Positions 35,606 through 47,375 of a stretch of DNA of 64,000 nucleotides are shown piece after piece. The position numbers were made by a program, and so were the translations under genes. Source of the stretch: Pholis gunnellus (lineage: Eukaryota > Chordata > Actinopteri > Perciformes > Pholidae); the NCBI GenBank assembly GCA_910591455.2, contig OU342819.1:18339262-18403261 (forward strand), read 5' to 3'. The notes beneath the pieces are model-generated. The model did no database searches, had not been told where the DNA came from, and saw only the letters and a program-made list of their open reading frames with translations. Within the stretch, counting starts at the first letter, position 1; each line of letters starts with the position of its first letter.

Positions 35606-36849
35606 TTGTTGTATTTTAGACTTTTTAGGTCAGTGGACAGTGGCCTAAAATGAAGTAGAAGTAGTATGTTGGAGCAGTAAGAGCAGATAATTATTCAGGA
35701 AATTGTCAATTTTCAAACAGCCGCCTGTTGACTGTGGCCTATATACCCAATAGACTGTGCTGTGTTCACTGTGGGCAAAGCAAAGTGCTTTGGCCTCCAG
35801 ATATAAGTTTCCTTATCTGATTCTCAATTGGGCTATTTCTGCTACTTTACTGATGCTATTAATGAGTAGAATAGGAACGCTATAGTTGAAACACTCTAAT
35901 TGCCCCAATTAGTGAGCATTTCAAATTGAAGAAATTCAGCCCAGCGAGACCAACAGACTTATTACTGATGAATATCATTTAGATTCATGCTCCTAATCCT
36001 CTTTACCCAACTTTGCACAAGTCTAACATTTTCTAATTTGTCTCCCTTTCATCTCTGATCACATTTAAATGCACTGTATGTCTCTCTCAGTGCTGTGCTG
36101 CATCAATCTGCAGTAATACTAGCAGATAGAGTATCCGAGGTAAAGCTAAAAACAAGCTGAACCAACAACTCTGTCAACATCTGAACCCGAGGCCAGATTT
36201 CTTACAAACTGTATCTGTATCATCAGATCTGTTTCCACTTCCTCTCTCAATGGTAGACCTGGGACTGCAATGTAGATGTCTATAACAGAAGCACCACGTT
36301 TGTTATTCCCAAGATGTCAAAAACAGAAACAGTGGGTTTTTTCCATGTGGAACCCAAGAAGAATGGAATCTGTTGACTGACAGTGCACCTGAACAGCATG
36401 TGGATTCAACACTGATAAAGAATAAAAAACAAGTGTTTTACAGTGAGTTTTTAGAGGAAGATAGCAGTGACAGATGGGTCATTTTATGATGCAGTTTTTG
36501 TGGTTTTCTTACCTGGCCTGTCACTTGTTCGTCAGCAACTCTGAGGCGTGTCTCTCACTCTGCCTCCAGCAGTCACACCCTGAATCAGCACCGAGGCGGC
36601 ATCATTATCAAGTGACAACAATCCGAGATATATCTCCACTCCGCCAGAAATCAAAATGAAATCACCATTTAATCCAGGGTGACAGTCCAGGGTACTGTGT
36701 TGTTAAAAAGTGAGGTGAGCTTCAGAAACCTTGTGGATGGGTGGACAGAGTGGGAGGGAACTGTGAAAGGGGAGAAGTGTAGGGTTTCACTGGGGGATGA
36801 AGTGGCTTCCACTGTTCTTGACTGGGCTGTGCTCACATAAAAAAAAAGG

Positions 36850-37050
36850 CAGAGAGGCGCAGCCAATTATAGACGCAACTTTCTGGATATTTATATCCTT
36901 TATTTTCTCTCCTTTATGGCTGCGCCCATCTGAAGTGTTGCCCTCAAAGAAAAGGCAACCGCGTCAACTGTCCGGCCTTTGCCACTGCGATAGCCACAGC
37001 GGAGCCGCCCTGGGGCCTGGTGGTGGGCCGGGCCGCGTTGGCTTCAACCA
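36850..37050 (-). promoter_or_regulatory. candidate distal promoter patch for col22a1
   Basis: On the minus strand a GC-rich stretch (gcggcccggcccaccacc, 37020-37040) is followed about 130 bases downstream by a TATA-like ggatataaatatcc (36885-36898). It lies some 2.6 kb upstream of the putative leader acceptor, where a non-coding first exon is expected. The plus strand has ccaat and tatttata in order too, so the direction is uncertain. Inference only. Confidence 0.25.
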
Positions 37051-38610
37051 GCCACACACTTATGGACCAGGGCTGTATTTAAGTTGGGGGAAATGATTAT
37101 AGAACACTTGTGCTTGCAGCTTTGTGTTAAACGTCTGTCCTCGCTCTGACTTAAAGCTCTGTGATCTATATCACTCACGTCGTGTTGTTCTGACGAGTTT
37201 ACAATCGCGTCAAGACCACAGATCTTTCTTGTTTTCTCATATGTTTTCATGCATAAAACATGAAATATATATATTCTAATTTACTTTCTTTATTTGCCTC
37301 AGTAGTTTTCTTGCACTTATCTTACTTTGTAATTTGTTTTCTTTTGCAATATCCCAATTTCCTCAAAGACGCTGACATTTTTATTCTAATATTAGTATCC
37401 ACTTTGTAGAACTGATCATTTATTTACAGCAAAAAAATGATGAATAGTCACATATCTAACTTATTCCCCTTGATAGAAAAGTCAGTACTGTTTGCCAACC
37501 TGCAAATCTACGCTTTGATTCGATATATGAGCATTTAGAGGATGACTGTAATTCACATTTCAGTGTACACTAATGTCCTTATCCTGTGCGGTCATGCTCG
37601 CTGGCGGGAGAGGAAGCTGCAGTGAAACACAGCAGACATTCTGTGCTTCTCTAAAGTCCTCTGCATCACAAGTCTCGTGTCGGCAGTTTGAACTATCCTC
37701 TTTAAAGTGCTCTTACAGCTGTCACTTCATGCTTTTGCTGTGTTAGAAAACGCATCCAAATTGCAGTGGAGCTGGTGAGGCACCACAACTCTCTGAAACA
37801 GTGTCAATATTTGAAAGTCATGGACAACAAAACAAGTTAGCCATCACATCCAGGCCTATTTACAGTGCCTTTGTAGCCAAGGAAAGTGAGCGCAGGGCAG
37901 GCTATGTATAGGCTCAGGCTGAAGTGGATGGGAAGTGTGCTGACGATTCGGGGCAGATGCACGTCATGAGCGACGGTGTCAGTCTAAGCAACCGTCTGTC
38001 GCCTTATGTGAGCGGGCTGAAGAAGTGGCCCGCATGTAGGCTGAACGAGAAGCTGTGAGCACCATGTCGTCGTGGAGAAAGCCATCTGTCGTCTGATTGA
38101 CAGCCAGCTTTTCTACCTCCCACGTCAGAAAAAATATGTTAAAACATTCCGTGTGTGAATTACATCAGCATTTTAAATTAGCACTTTCACCATGCAACAG
38201 TAACAACCACAATAATTAAAAGCGAAATTATGCTGGAGATGCCGCGTTGAGCCTTGGAATGCCTCCCACTCAACTCGGTGGGGAATCTGCGGCACTGCTT
38301 TACAATACGGACAGCAAGAGGGCGCTGTTCTTCCAGTACCGGAGTTTTGATGACAGATTCAAAAAAAGTGCCAAGTTGCCTTTCGATTGGCAACCTTCAA
38401 CTTGCTGGCGGTGGCGGCTGGTGGAACATGTTCTAGGTAGGGCCATCCAATCAATTTCAGCAAACATCCCAGAATGATTTAATGTAAAAAACATTAAGGT
38501 ATCAAACACGCATTACTACTTTGCAGTTAAATATTTAACATTAATACCAACACAAAAAAAAGCAGTAAATAACACGTCAGGACATCTTATTTTAGTCACC
38601 CTGACAGGGA

Positions 38611-38714
38611 ATTCAGTATAATATATATATATATACAGTATAATATATATCATATAATAATATTCAGTATAATATAAAACACACATACATATATAGATAT
38701 ATATATAGATATAA
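38611..38714. repeat. AT-rich microsatellite cluster
   Basis: Imperfect (TA)n runs interspersed with cagtataatata units repeated about three times. Confidence 0.85.
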
Positions 38715-38864
38715 GCTATGATGAGTTTTCACTGTTAATTTACCATCTCAATTAAACGTTGATGCTTCCATGACCAAGTTAAGCAGATGAGACTGAGGAC
38801 AATGTAAAAGAAAAGATGTTCACTTTGCCTAATATGGCTGGTTTAACAGACTCATGTGTACCCC

Positions 38865-38949
38865 GGTGTTCTCATGTTTCCTTACCTCCTCATCCCTCAC
38901 TCCCTACCTGGTGTTCTCATGTTTCCTTACCTCCTCGTCCCTCACTCCC
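38865..38949. repeat. tandem duplication, 45-bp unit, two copies
   Basis: A unit beginning ggtgttctcatgtttcctta occurs at 38865 and again at 38910. The overlapping 40 bases differ at one position (ctcatcc against ctcgtcc), which points to a recent duplication. Confidence 0.9.
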
Positions 38950-39439
38950 GTAACTGTCCGTGCTGGATCTGTCCCCGTTGTTTTAAAAAGTTAAATACGT
39001 TATTAGCATGACTGCATCCAGCTAGCCAAACCTGTCTGGTAAAAGCTAGTAGAGAAGCTTTGCATGTTCTGCTTCCCTTTCCCGCTATTCTGCTGTCTGA
39101 TTGTGAGGTCAGGCTGATCTGGGATCAGCTCTTTGGCCCCAAGCTGAATCTATTTGAGGACGCTGATTGGCTAAATTGTATGTCACTCATTTATATCTTT
39201 AATCAGCAATTGGTTAAACTGCTTCATAGACCCGCCTCTTTTGGGCCAATCCTCGATGGCCCCAGCGCTGCTGAGACGTGCAGAGGATGAGCAGGAAAAG
39301 CATATATATTGCGTAGATATCATATTTTACACATATTACTGGGTACATTCCATAGTTCAAAAACACAAATATTGACAATTTGTATAATTTAATATTATTA
39401 TAATATATATTGTTAGGTAGCTGTCTTCATTTTTAAAAA

Positions 39440-39640
39440 TATTAAAGTGATAAATTCGCTATCAGCTACCTGCTTAGCATTAAACAGCAGACAGAAGAGC
39501 TAGCAACTACCTGGTGAACATAGTAGAACAATTAGCATCTAAAGATACACATAGTTCCCTCAGGATTTGGTCGGGACCACATTAATAACAGAAACATGAC
39601 TCCAAATGAATGCTAAGGCCCTGATCAGACAGAGCACGTT
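39440..39640. repeat. dispersed teleost repeat relic
   Basis: The text gctagcaactacctggtgaacatag, then tccctcaggatttggtc and gactccaaatgaatgcta, parallels text at 47.27-47.37 kb and 53.47-53.69 kb. Confidence 0.55.
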
Positions 39641-40894
39641 TTAGCAGCCTGTGTAATTGAAGAAGAAGAATCAATGAAGAAACAGTAAGCTGCGAAACAA
39701 AGCCTGGTGGAATTAAGGCTGCACGCATCTTGCCAGCTTTGTCTCTGGAGCACCTCACACGTGGAACGCTGGTGTTCTGGTCTAATGCCTCGGAGTGAAA
39801 GACAAAGGAGAAACTCACTTTGAACTTGCTCATCTTCCTCAGTGAAGTCTGGTAGTGTAGAGGGAAAACCAAAGAAGAAAATTTACTCTGAGCAACAAGA
39901 CTAAAAGAAAAGTGGTCCATAAAAGTTCTCAAACTTGTTTGGAGCAAACATTAGAGAAAGATAAGTGGTGAATGAACCAGGCAGTGTTTAATGACAAAAC
40001 CAGGGTCACCTACTTAAGGCTGAGTTATGTTGTTAACATTACCTGGCTAATGACCAAAAGGTCAGATCAAGCCTCGGTCAAGGGAGACTTTGCGTATTAG
40101 TCAAATCTTCCTAAGTGCAGAGCATTGTGGGAGAGAAGGAACATCAAACAACAACAAAACATGGCTGCTCCTGTTCTTTTAAAAGCAAGATATTCAGCAA
40201 CCACTGATGTTGCATATCATATTTTGAACATGACAATGAGAAACACTACATATAGATTCCTCAAAAGAAGTGAATGGTAACATAAACTAAATGTACATAT
40301 ATACATATTTACAACTGATAAAAGTAAAGATGGTCATTGACTACTGTTATTTAACTCATCATAACTTGTTTTCTATATAATGACTGAACTCTCTGTGATG
40401 TGCCAGGAGCCTTGCTTTGTGCTTGCTCCACCTGATTGAATCGTTGCATACTCTGATCTGGGGAATAGCTTTTGGAAATGGGAAAATCTATAACTTAGAG
40501 CTGCCTTGCATAGACTTTCATAAAATGTCATGACATGTTTGGGAACACAAGGGAAAAGTCAGCCGGACCATTAACGAACTTCAAATCGATCTGGCTTTGT
40601 ATATATATGGACAATTGTCGAAAGTACAATCTAGTGCAAATAATTCATCTCAAGATTACAGACTAAACTGTTGAAAGATCTGCGTTTTTTGCTGATGTTG
40701 TGTGCACAGCAGTTTATATTGGCACAGCTTAATACAGCACTTTCTGATTCCTACATGTTTCCATCTGCCGAGTAAATCAGTAGACTATAAATCAGCTTCC
40801 AAACTGGGATATAAGCCTGTTTCTGGTGGGTCATCTCTAAGCATGACATCATTTCATAAAGTCCTGAGCTGCAAAAGTGAAAGATCCAATTTAA

Positions 40895-41989
40895 TTACAT
40901 TTGGAGAAGTTCCAGAGGGACTGCACTGTTGTGCTTTGTTATCAAGGGTTTTTTCCTCTTTAATCTCCAGGCACTTGGCTTCACACCATCAAGCGGGTGT
41001 TCACCGCTTCCAGTTTCGGCCGTCTGTCGATTCAGAGTGCATCTTGCAGGTTGCCGACTGCAATCCTCTTGATGGCTTTTCCTGATGCTCCCATGCTCCC
41101 AGGGGACTGCAGGAGGCTCTTTGATGCCTTTTCCAGCATGCAGCTGGACTCTCGGAGCCCTCTCCCCTCTCTGCCCTTTGCCTTGGACACCTTCGGCCAG
41201 CTTGCCTTTATCCGCTGATAATCCCCCTGTTGACGTGTTTGAATTGCACTGATCCTCTTCTAGGCATTGTGCTCTCCTCAGCCTCAGCCGCCGCCTCCCC
41301 TCTTCCTGCTGGGGGGCGCAGGGGTTTTCGCGTGCCACCTCTGCGTGGCCACGTGCGGCTTGAGCTTTAACTCGCTGGGAAAGCAAAGGAGGGGCAGGCT
41401 TGCAGCGCAGAGGAGCTGGGGTACCTCGACACACCACATCCTCCAGATGCTTGTCTCCATCGTGCTCTATGGGGATGAAGCGTGTCAGCTGGGGCCTTGA
41501 AGATGTGTGTTGCTGTTGGACTTTGAGCGGCTCAGTGGAAGCAATAGGGCAACCTGCAGCTTTTACCAGTTTCTGTCTCACGCAGGATTTTACCTTCCGT
41601 GTGTGGATCTCATCCAGCTTACAGGAAGCAGGTTTGGCCTCTTGCTGGATGGAATTAAGTTTTTGCCTCTGAGCCTCCCTCACCTCCTCTGGTAGCTCCA
41701 GTGGGGCGAGCTTGGGAGGGCGTCTGAGTGGCTGGCTCTCGGCCTCCCTCCCCGACTCAGGCCTGGGGGACTTGAGCGGCAACAAGTCCAACTGTGCCGT
41801 GCCCTCCTGGGTCGGCGAGCAGGCCGTAAGCTGACCCACTGTGTCCTTCCCATGTGTTGCTGACATATGGATGCCAGGTGTTTTCGAATTGCGGCCATTT
41901 TTAGCTGCCAGTCTGAGGTTTTGACCATTCAGATGCAACATGGTATTTTTAACTTGGATGGTCAACATTTCTTCCCGCTGGGGAGCCCC
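40895..41989 (-). CDS. coding exon 2 of the uncharacterised gene
   Basis: 1095 bp uninterrupted to a TAA stop, following the acceptor tctcttttgttcag. This is by far the longest ORF in the window not explained by col22a1 or kcnk9. No clear AATAAA follows within about 800 bases. Confidence 0.6.
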   Translation of the reverse strand, partial: GAPQREEMLTIQVKNTMLHLNGQNLRLAAKNGRNSKTPGIHMSATHGKDTVGQLTACSPTQEGTAQLDLLPLKSPRPESGREAESQPLRRPPKLAPLELPEEVREAQRQKLNSIQQEAKPASCKLDEIHTRKVKSCVRQKLVKAAGCPIASTEPLKVQQQHTSSRPQLTRFIPIEHDGDKHLEDVVCRGTPAPLRCKPAPPLLSQRVKAQAARGHAEVARENPCAPQQEEGRRRLRLRRAQCLEEDQCNSNTSTGGLSADKGKLAEGVQGKGQRGERAPRVQLHAGKGIKEPPAVPWEHGSIRKSHQEDCSRQPARCTLNRQTAETGSGEHPLDGVKPSAWRLKRKKPLITKHNSAVPLELLQM

Positions 41990-42854
41990 CTGAACAAAAG
42001 AGATCATATCATATCAATATCAATGAAACCATAATGTGGCCTCCGTTTCTACCTATAAGTCTTTGTTTACCACATGGTTGGAAAGCATAATGGTACTTAT
42101 CTAATGTAACAAGTGCATCACAGGATAAATAATTTGCGTACCACCTCCTGAAAGGACATACTGTATGAATTGTAACAGTGCCAGCTACTGAAAAATCCGT
42201 AGAGCTGCTTTGTTTTTAATAGCTTAATAGTTTGGGGACCAATGTTCTACGGTACACAACTGGTTAAACAGTCTATTGGAGTGCTGCTTGTGATAAGCTA
42301 GCGAAAAAGGCAAAACAAGGTATGCCAGACACAAGCTAAAGAGAACCAGTTGCTCTTGCAAGTCGTTTATCACTATTTTAAAAAGCAGTTATAAATGATT
42401 CGTTAAACATTACTAAAGCCATTAGTTACAACTAATAAACCCTTTATAAAGTAAACATGGTCAGAAGTGATAACAAAACATTTCTTCAGGCAGAAAATAC
42501 TGCAAGATGGCAATTACATTTACACATGTACATTGATTTAATTTAATGCCCAACTAAAGATTCCATAATACTCCAATTGTATAAAGTGACCAGCAGTACC
42601 TTAAATACCATGACTCCTATTTACCACTAGATAAATACAGAAATGAAATACCAGGACCAAGCACAAGGCATATTGTGTTTGTATTGTCTAATAATACAGT
42701 TGATGAGGTTGCTGTATGCACACCGTATAACAAGCACGTTCCCTCACTTTCACTACATGTCACTCAAACTAACATAGGCAGCGACAAACCATTTCAAACC
42801 AGATCACCATGTATTGATGAGGTGCGACAGTATACTCACAGGTTCGGCAGACAT
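40895..42854 (-). CDS. uncharacterised two-exon gene, predicted 369-residue protein
   Basis: I do not recognise this protein. Exon 1 (42840-42854) encodes MSAEP and exon 2 (40895-41989) the remaining 364 residues. The junction is well supported: donor CCT|gtgagt and acceptor tttgttcag|GGG join in frame. The ATG has a purine at -3. The longer ORF start at 42007 (MISFVQ) lies in the intron and spans the acceptor. The exon is GC-rich against AT-rich flanks, as coding exons are here. The protein is hydrophilic with no signal peptide or membrane segment. Residues about 102-149 (LELPEEVREAQRQKLNSIQQ and on) look helical and charged, and an arginine cluster RRRLRLRR (about 237-244) could be a nuclear signal; the rest looks disordered. 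It lies between kcnk9 and col22a1 on the same strand. It could be a lineage-specific gene or a fast-evolving homologue. Confidence 0.6.
42840..42854 (-). CDS. coding exon 1 of the uncharacterised gene
   Basis: Five codons, MSAEP, ending at the consensus donor gtgagt. A 5' UTR would extend to higher coordinates. It is too short to appear as an ORF and rests on the in-frame join to exon 2. Confidence 0.5.
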
Positions 42855-43261
42855 CTCCCGCTTGAATTCTTTTAGGAGTTGAATCTTTCAGCAGAGGTGA
42901 ACAATCTTGTTGTTGTCCGTGTGTTTGTTTGGTTTGTGCCAAATGAGCGAAAGGCAGTGACACTGCGGTTGGAAAAGGTCTTAGCTGCCTTAATGTAATT
43001 AAACAGATTAGGGTCACAGTGCAGCACAGTGATCTCTAATTATCCACAGCTTAGTGGCAGCCCGCGTGCACACTCGTGGCAAGGCCGGTTTGTTTTCATC
43101 GTCCACAGAGCAATTTTATAATGACATGAAATAATGACAAGTTGCAGCTCAGTTGATTATGAAGAAGTAAATTGTAGCAGATATTTTTGCATTTCACGCA
43201 CCACTAGATGGTGCCACAGACCTCCTTTACATGTCGGCGTCAACGGTGGAGTTTGGTGGCC

Positions 43262-43280
43262 TCATCATCATCATCATCAT
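43262..43280. repeat. (CAT)6 microsatellite
   Basis: Six copies of a CAT/ATC trinucleotide. Confidence 0.9.
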
Positions 43281-45049
43281 GTGTAGAACAAAGCCAGCTG
43301 TCATGGATCTGGTGGACATCAGCAGAACTTTTTTTGTGGGCATCACATAATGATGTTATTCCTTGATGAGTTCCCCTAATTCTTTCTTTTTTTTACAAGC
43401 AAAATACTGATTACATCCACTTCTTCAGGCCTATACAAATCCCTTTGGCTGAACTGCCCACAATTCATGTCTACACACAAAAGCCATGAGCTGTTGTGAG
43501 GGGTCACAAGAAAACATTACGAGACAAAAATGTTCGGTACCACTGATTGATGCTATACATGCCTGGAATTTTCTCTTAGCAGCAAATCACCTGTTGTGAC
43601 AATCACAGATTTAAAAACATTTATATCTTACTGCCCTCCCCTATTACATCAAAACCAGCCACATGAATGAGATATAAAGAGAAGTACAAGTGTTACAGAT
43701 GGATTTGTAACCTTTGGAGAGACTGAATATAGTGGATAAAGGGGCTGAAACTCAATATCAGAGAGATGTCCGTAATATTGTCAGCATTCACTGGAGTTAA
43801 ACTTTGATCGAATTCTCTTCCAAGCCCTGGCTCTGGTGATAGTTTTCAGCATAAACATCTTCAGACAGGCTAGATAAGACAATGAGGTGGTGTGTACTGC
43901 CTGCAGGAATATCTGCAGATCTTAATCACTTCAAGACAGCAGCTTATTTTAAAATTTGGCTTCATCGCTTCTACGTCAGCCTCATTTTTATATTCAGAGG
44001 CAAGACTGTCGCAGAGCTTTCATGCGATGGATGAGACTCGTATTAGCGGGCAGTTGTGCCTCCTACAGTAGACCTATTTTTCATCAGGCAGACAGACTCA
44101 ATCATCGTTGAAAATCTCCTGCTCTCCGTTGTCTCATTCTCTCGCCTCGGGCCCGGAAAAAAACGGAAAAGGCAGCATTTCAGCACCTGCTTATTGCAAA
44201 GCTACATCATATCATTGGTATGGTGGAGAGGGTCCCGCTGCAGAACAACTTGGCTATGCTTACATGATCATTTAAGATGCAAAATTACAGGCTTGACGCC
44301 AAGAGATGGCCCTTACGCCCCTCTGCCATGTTCTTATTGTGTCGCACTCTGTGTTGCCTGACGTCCACGGCTGACATATAATTACTGCGGTGTGGGAAGA
44401 GATAAAAAGGGATGTTGCCTGCTCATTCTCCCACCTACTGAACATCCAGCTGCACTGCATGAGCCACTTGGTTAGAAGAAGGCGGCGACTGGACAGCAGA
44501 AATCCTTTATCAGTCAAATTTGGCCAGAATTCATGATACAAAGTATTTTTGTGCCATAATGTTGCTCTGACGTGGGGTTTAGTCCAGGCTTTCAACTGAC
44601 TCTGATTCAAACCTGTCCGCGTCGTTATTAGACAGTCAGAGCAACCGACGTGGTATAAAGAGTGAGAAACGACAAGACTTTCAGCTAGGATCAATGTTGA
44701 CTTATTTTATGAGTTGTGTTGCATAACGTCCGTACTAAACTAACAGCGGCTACGTAACAGCATACCTATTTAATGTACATACCTAATTCAACCCAAACCA
44801 AGATCTTTTCTTGAACCATACCAAATAGTTTTGTTGCCAAGGAAAACCTAAAAACTGGGTAATAAACAAGTACATAAACGAAGTAAAACGTAAACAACGT
44901 AGCATGAAGTACTGAAGTACTGAAGACACAATACTTCGCAATAACTCTTTGGGATCAGATGCCGGGTTCAAACGCCAGCCTCCTGGTTAAAAGTGTTGTT
45001 TGTTTGTTTAACGTAATGAGAACGGGATGGCCACGGACCAAGTTGGGAG

Positions 45050-45443
45050 TGAGAATGTGTTGATATGTCTGTTCAGTATAAAGCAGCAAGTTAGCTTAGC
45101 ATACTGCAAATTAGCTGCAAGTTAAAAACGAGGGGAAACAGCTAGCCTGGCACTGTCCGACGCAAGGTCACATCTAAAACTAAATAACAGGTTTTTATTA
45201 CCTTCATTGTTTTATACTTCGATTTTTGTACAGGTTTAACAAATGTGTTATTAAGTGAACCTTAAAGGTTTTTTGTAAGCGGATGTTGTTAACTTTGGAC
45301 ACAGCCATGCTAGCTGTTTCCCCCTGGTTGCAGTCTTTATGCTAAGCTAGGCTAACCGATTACTGGGAGTTGTTTCCCGTTCAGACCTGTGTGGTCTCAA
45401 GTAAATAAGCATATTTCCCAAAATGTCAAATGATTCCTTTTAC
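45050..45443. mobile_element. diverged MITE, same family as 28985-29193
   Basis: The interior has gcaagttagcttagcata and gctagctgtttccccctgg, then ctaagctaggctaaccg. The right end catatttcccaaaatgtcaa followed by atgattccttt matches the terminal repeat at 29 kb in inverse orientation. The left terminus is degraded. Confidence 0.65.
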
Positions 45444-47269
45444 TTTGAGACTTGTGAAAAGAAAGTAAAAGTGAAAAAATAAAAACAGAGGCATTGTGAT
45501 TGGGTTTATAGGATTAATCAAGGATTATCTATTTTTTCCTCCTGCAGCTCATATTTGTGTTCTCTCATCAGATCATTGACTGAAAGTCTGAATATTTTAG
45601 ATTCAGACTATTCAGTTTAGCTCACAGTGTTTCATTGTATTTATCAGCAGACACTCTTGGAGGCCAGGCTTCTCTCACTTGAAATGCTAGAAGGCCACAC
45701 TTCTCTAGTCCATGACTTCAAAGAGGTGTGATCTTGAGAATAATATTAGTTTTTGCTTTTTGAATGAAATAAACCCAAGAGGTACTTTAGATCAATTCGT
45801 AGAGTATGAGTGAGTTGAAAGTTGATCTTGAATCAGTTTAAACTGAGAGAAACTGGCCCACGGCACATTTACAAATCATTGAAACTGTTGATTTAATAAA
45901 TATATAATGCCGTAGCTTTTTTCTAATAATGTAAAACGCCATGTGCGAATTAAACTTCTCAGTCGAGCAGTTGGAGATGTTAGGCAGTTAGAACAAGACA
46001 GAGGGTTTCAGAAGGAGGCTCATCATTTTTATTCAAGTGTGTTATGGCTTCACTCAGGCTGTGTAACCGAGTAAGTCATCCACACCAAATCATGCACACA
46101 CGCACCAAAAAAGAAAAGAAAAAGGAAAACATACAAATGTAAAATGTTATGTAAAATGTTCATTTCACTCTACACAATTCTCAACAATCTCTTCTCAGTG
46201 TGTCGAAAAGAGAGGGGGACCCATACTGGAGTGTACTGTACAGACATCAGTTTCAAAATTGTGACAGAAGACGTCGGCCGGTTCAACATGACCGCAAAAC
46301 CACATGGATGGGATATAATCTCCTGTAAGGAATATGGTACATGGTATTATTTGTTCATCAGACCTACAGAAGAACCTATTGCAAAGGATATTTCACAAAT
46401 AGAAGTTATGGAACACAGCCTTTCTATTATATTGTATTACACAGGTAGTAGTGCAATTTGTGTCTCTTTGTCCCTGTCGGAAAAACATGGCACTGTTGAC
46501 AGAGCGATGGCCCGCACATACTGCCACATGCAGTAAATGACGCCTGGAAGCCAAGCAAAGCTACGTACGAAACAACCAAATAACTGAATCAAACTAAGTC
46601 AATTCACCTTTGTGTTGTTTTGATGCCACGAGGCAGGGAAAACGCTCGAGAAAGCAAAACGTTGCACTTGAGAGAGATGTTGCGTGTGGCTGTTTTCTCC
46701 GTGCCATCTGTGTTATAGAGTAACATTCAGTCGAGGACCATCAACATGACATGTGGCATGATGGCAGACAAATCTGAGTAATATGAGCGCGTTTGGGAGG
46801 GGTATGAAAAACGATCTGACTTGCAGCTCATGAAAAGCAAATGAGTTCATTTGTTTGCTGCTTCCTTTCAGAAAAAAAATAAGATCCATTATGGCTGATA
46901 CATTCCCCAAAATGCTGCATGGAAAAGTTTGGCTGTGAACTGAATGGAAGGTAGACGACACTGAAAACCGTCAGTGACACTTCTTATAGGTAGATATTTG
47001 CTCAACACGACCAATATTGGATTCGTTTAAAGGTTAATTCCAGTTTATTACAATTTGGTAGTTATTTTTGCACATTTTCCATTATTCGTAACGGTTATGA
47101 CAACATTATATTCAACAAAGTAATAGCTGAGATCTGGGAACAACTACAACAAAGTCCAGTGAGGCAAGAAATGAACAGCCACCCCGTCAACCAGGTGTTA
47201 ACAAGAGTATAGTTTAGCCAGAATTTCTAAACCACGTTTATTGAGGTAAAGATAAACAGATAATCTCAC

Positions 47270-47375
47270 TGTATGCCACCCCTCACTGCTGTAGCAGGCA
47301 GATAAAGTTAGCGACTAGCTGGTGAATAGGCAGGTAGATAGGCAAAGATATTCCCTAAAATTGCTAAAGTGTTTA
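47270..47375. repeat. dispersed teleost repeat relic
   Basis: The text gttagcgactagctggtgaatag, then aaagatattccctaaaatt, parallels the relics near 39.5 and 53.5 kb. Confidence 0.45.

Larger units (their letters stand above)
34237..40894. other. intergenic region upstream of col22a1
   Basis: No exon can be supported. Contents are a candidate promoter patch (about 36850-37050), an old MITE fragment (35485-35605), AT-rich repeats (38611-38714), a 45-bp tandem duplication (38865-38949) and a repeat relic near 39440-39640. Confidence 0.6.

Noticed and set aside
41990..42007. MISFVQ as the start of the uncharacterised protein
   Set aside because: The six codons cover a consensus acceptor (tttgttcag), and an upstream exon with gtgagt donor gives a better start.
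46144..46536. 130-codon plus-strand ORF
   Set aside because: No family resemblance, no clear promoter or splice context, and AT-rich composition like the flanks.
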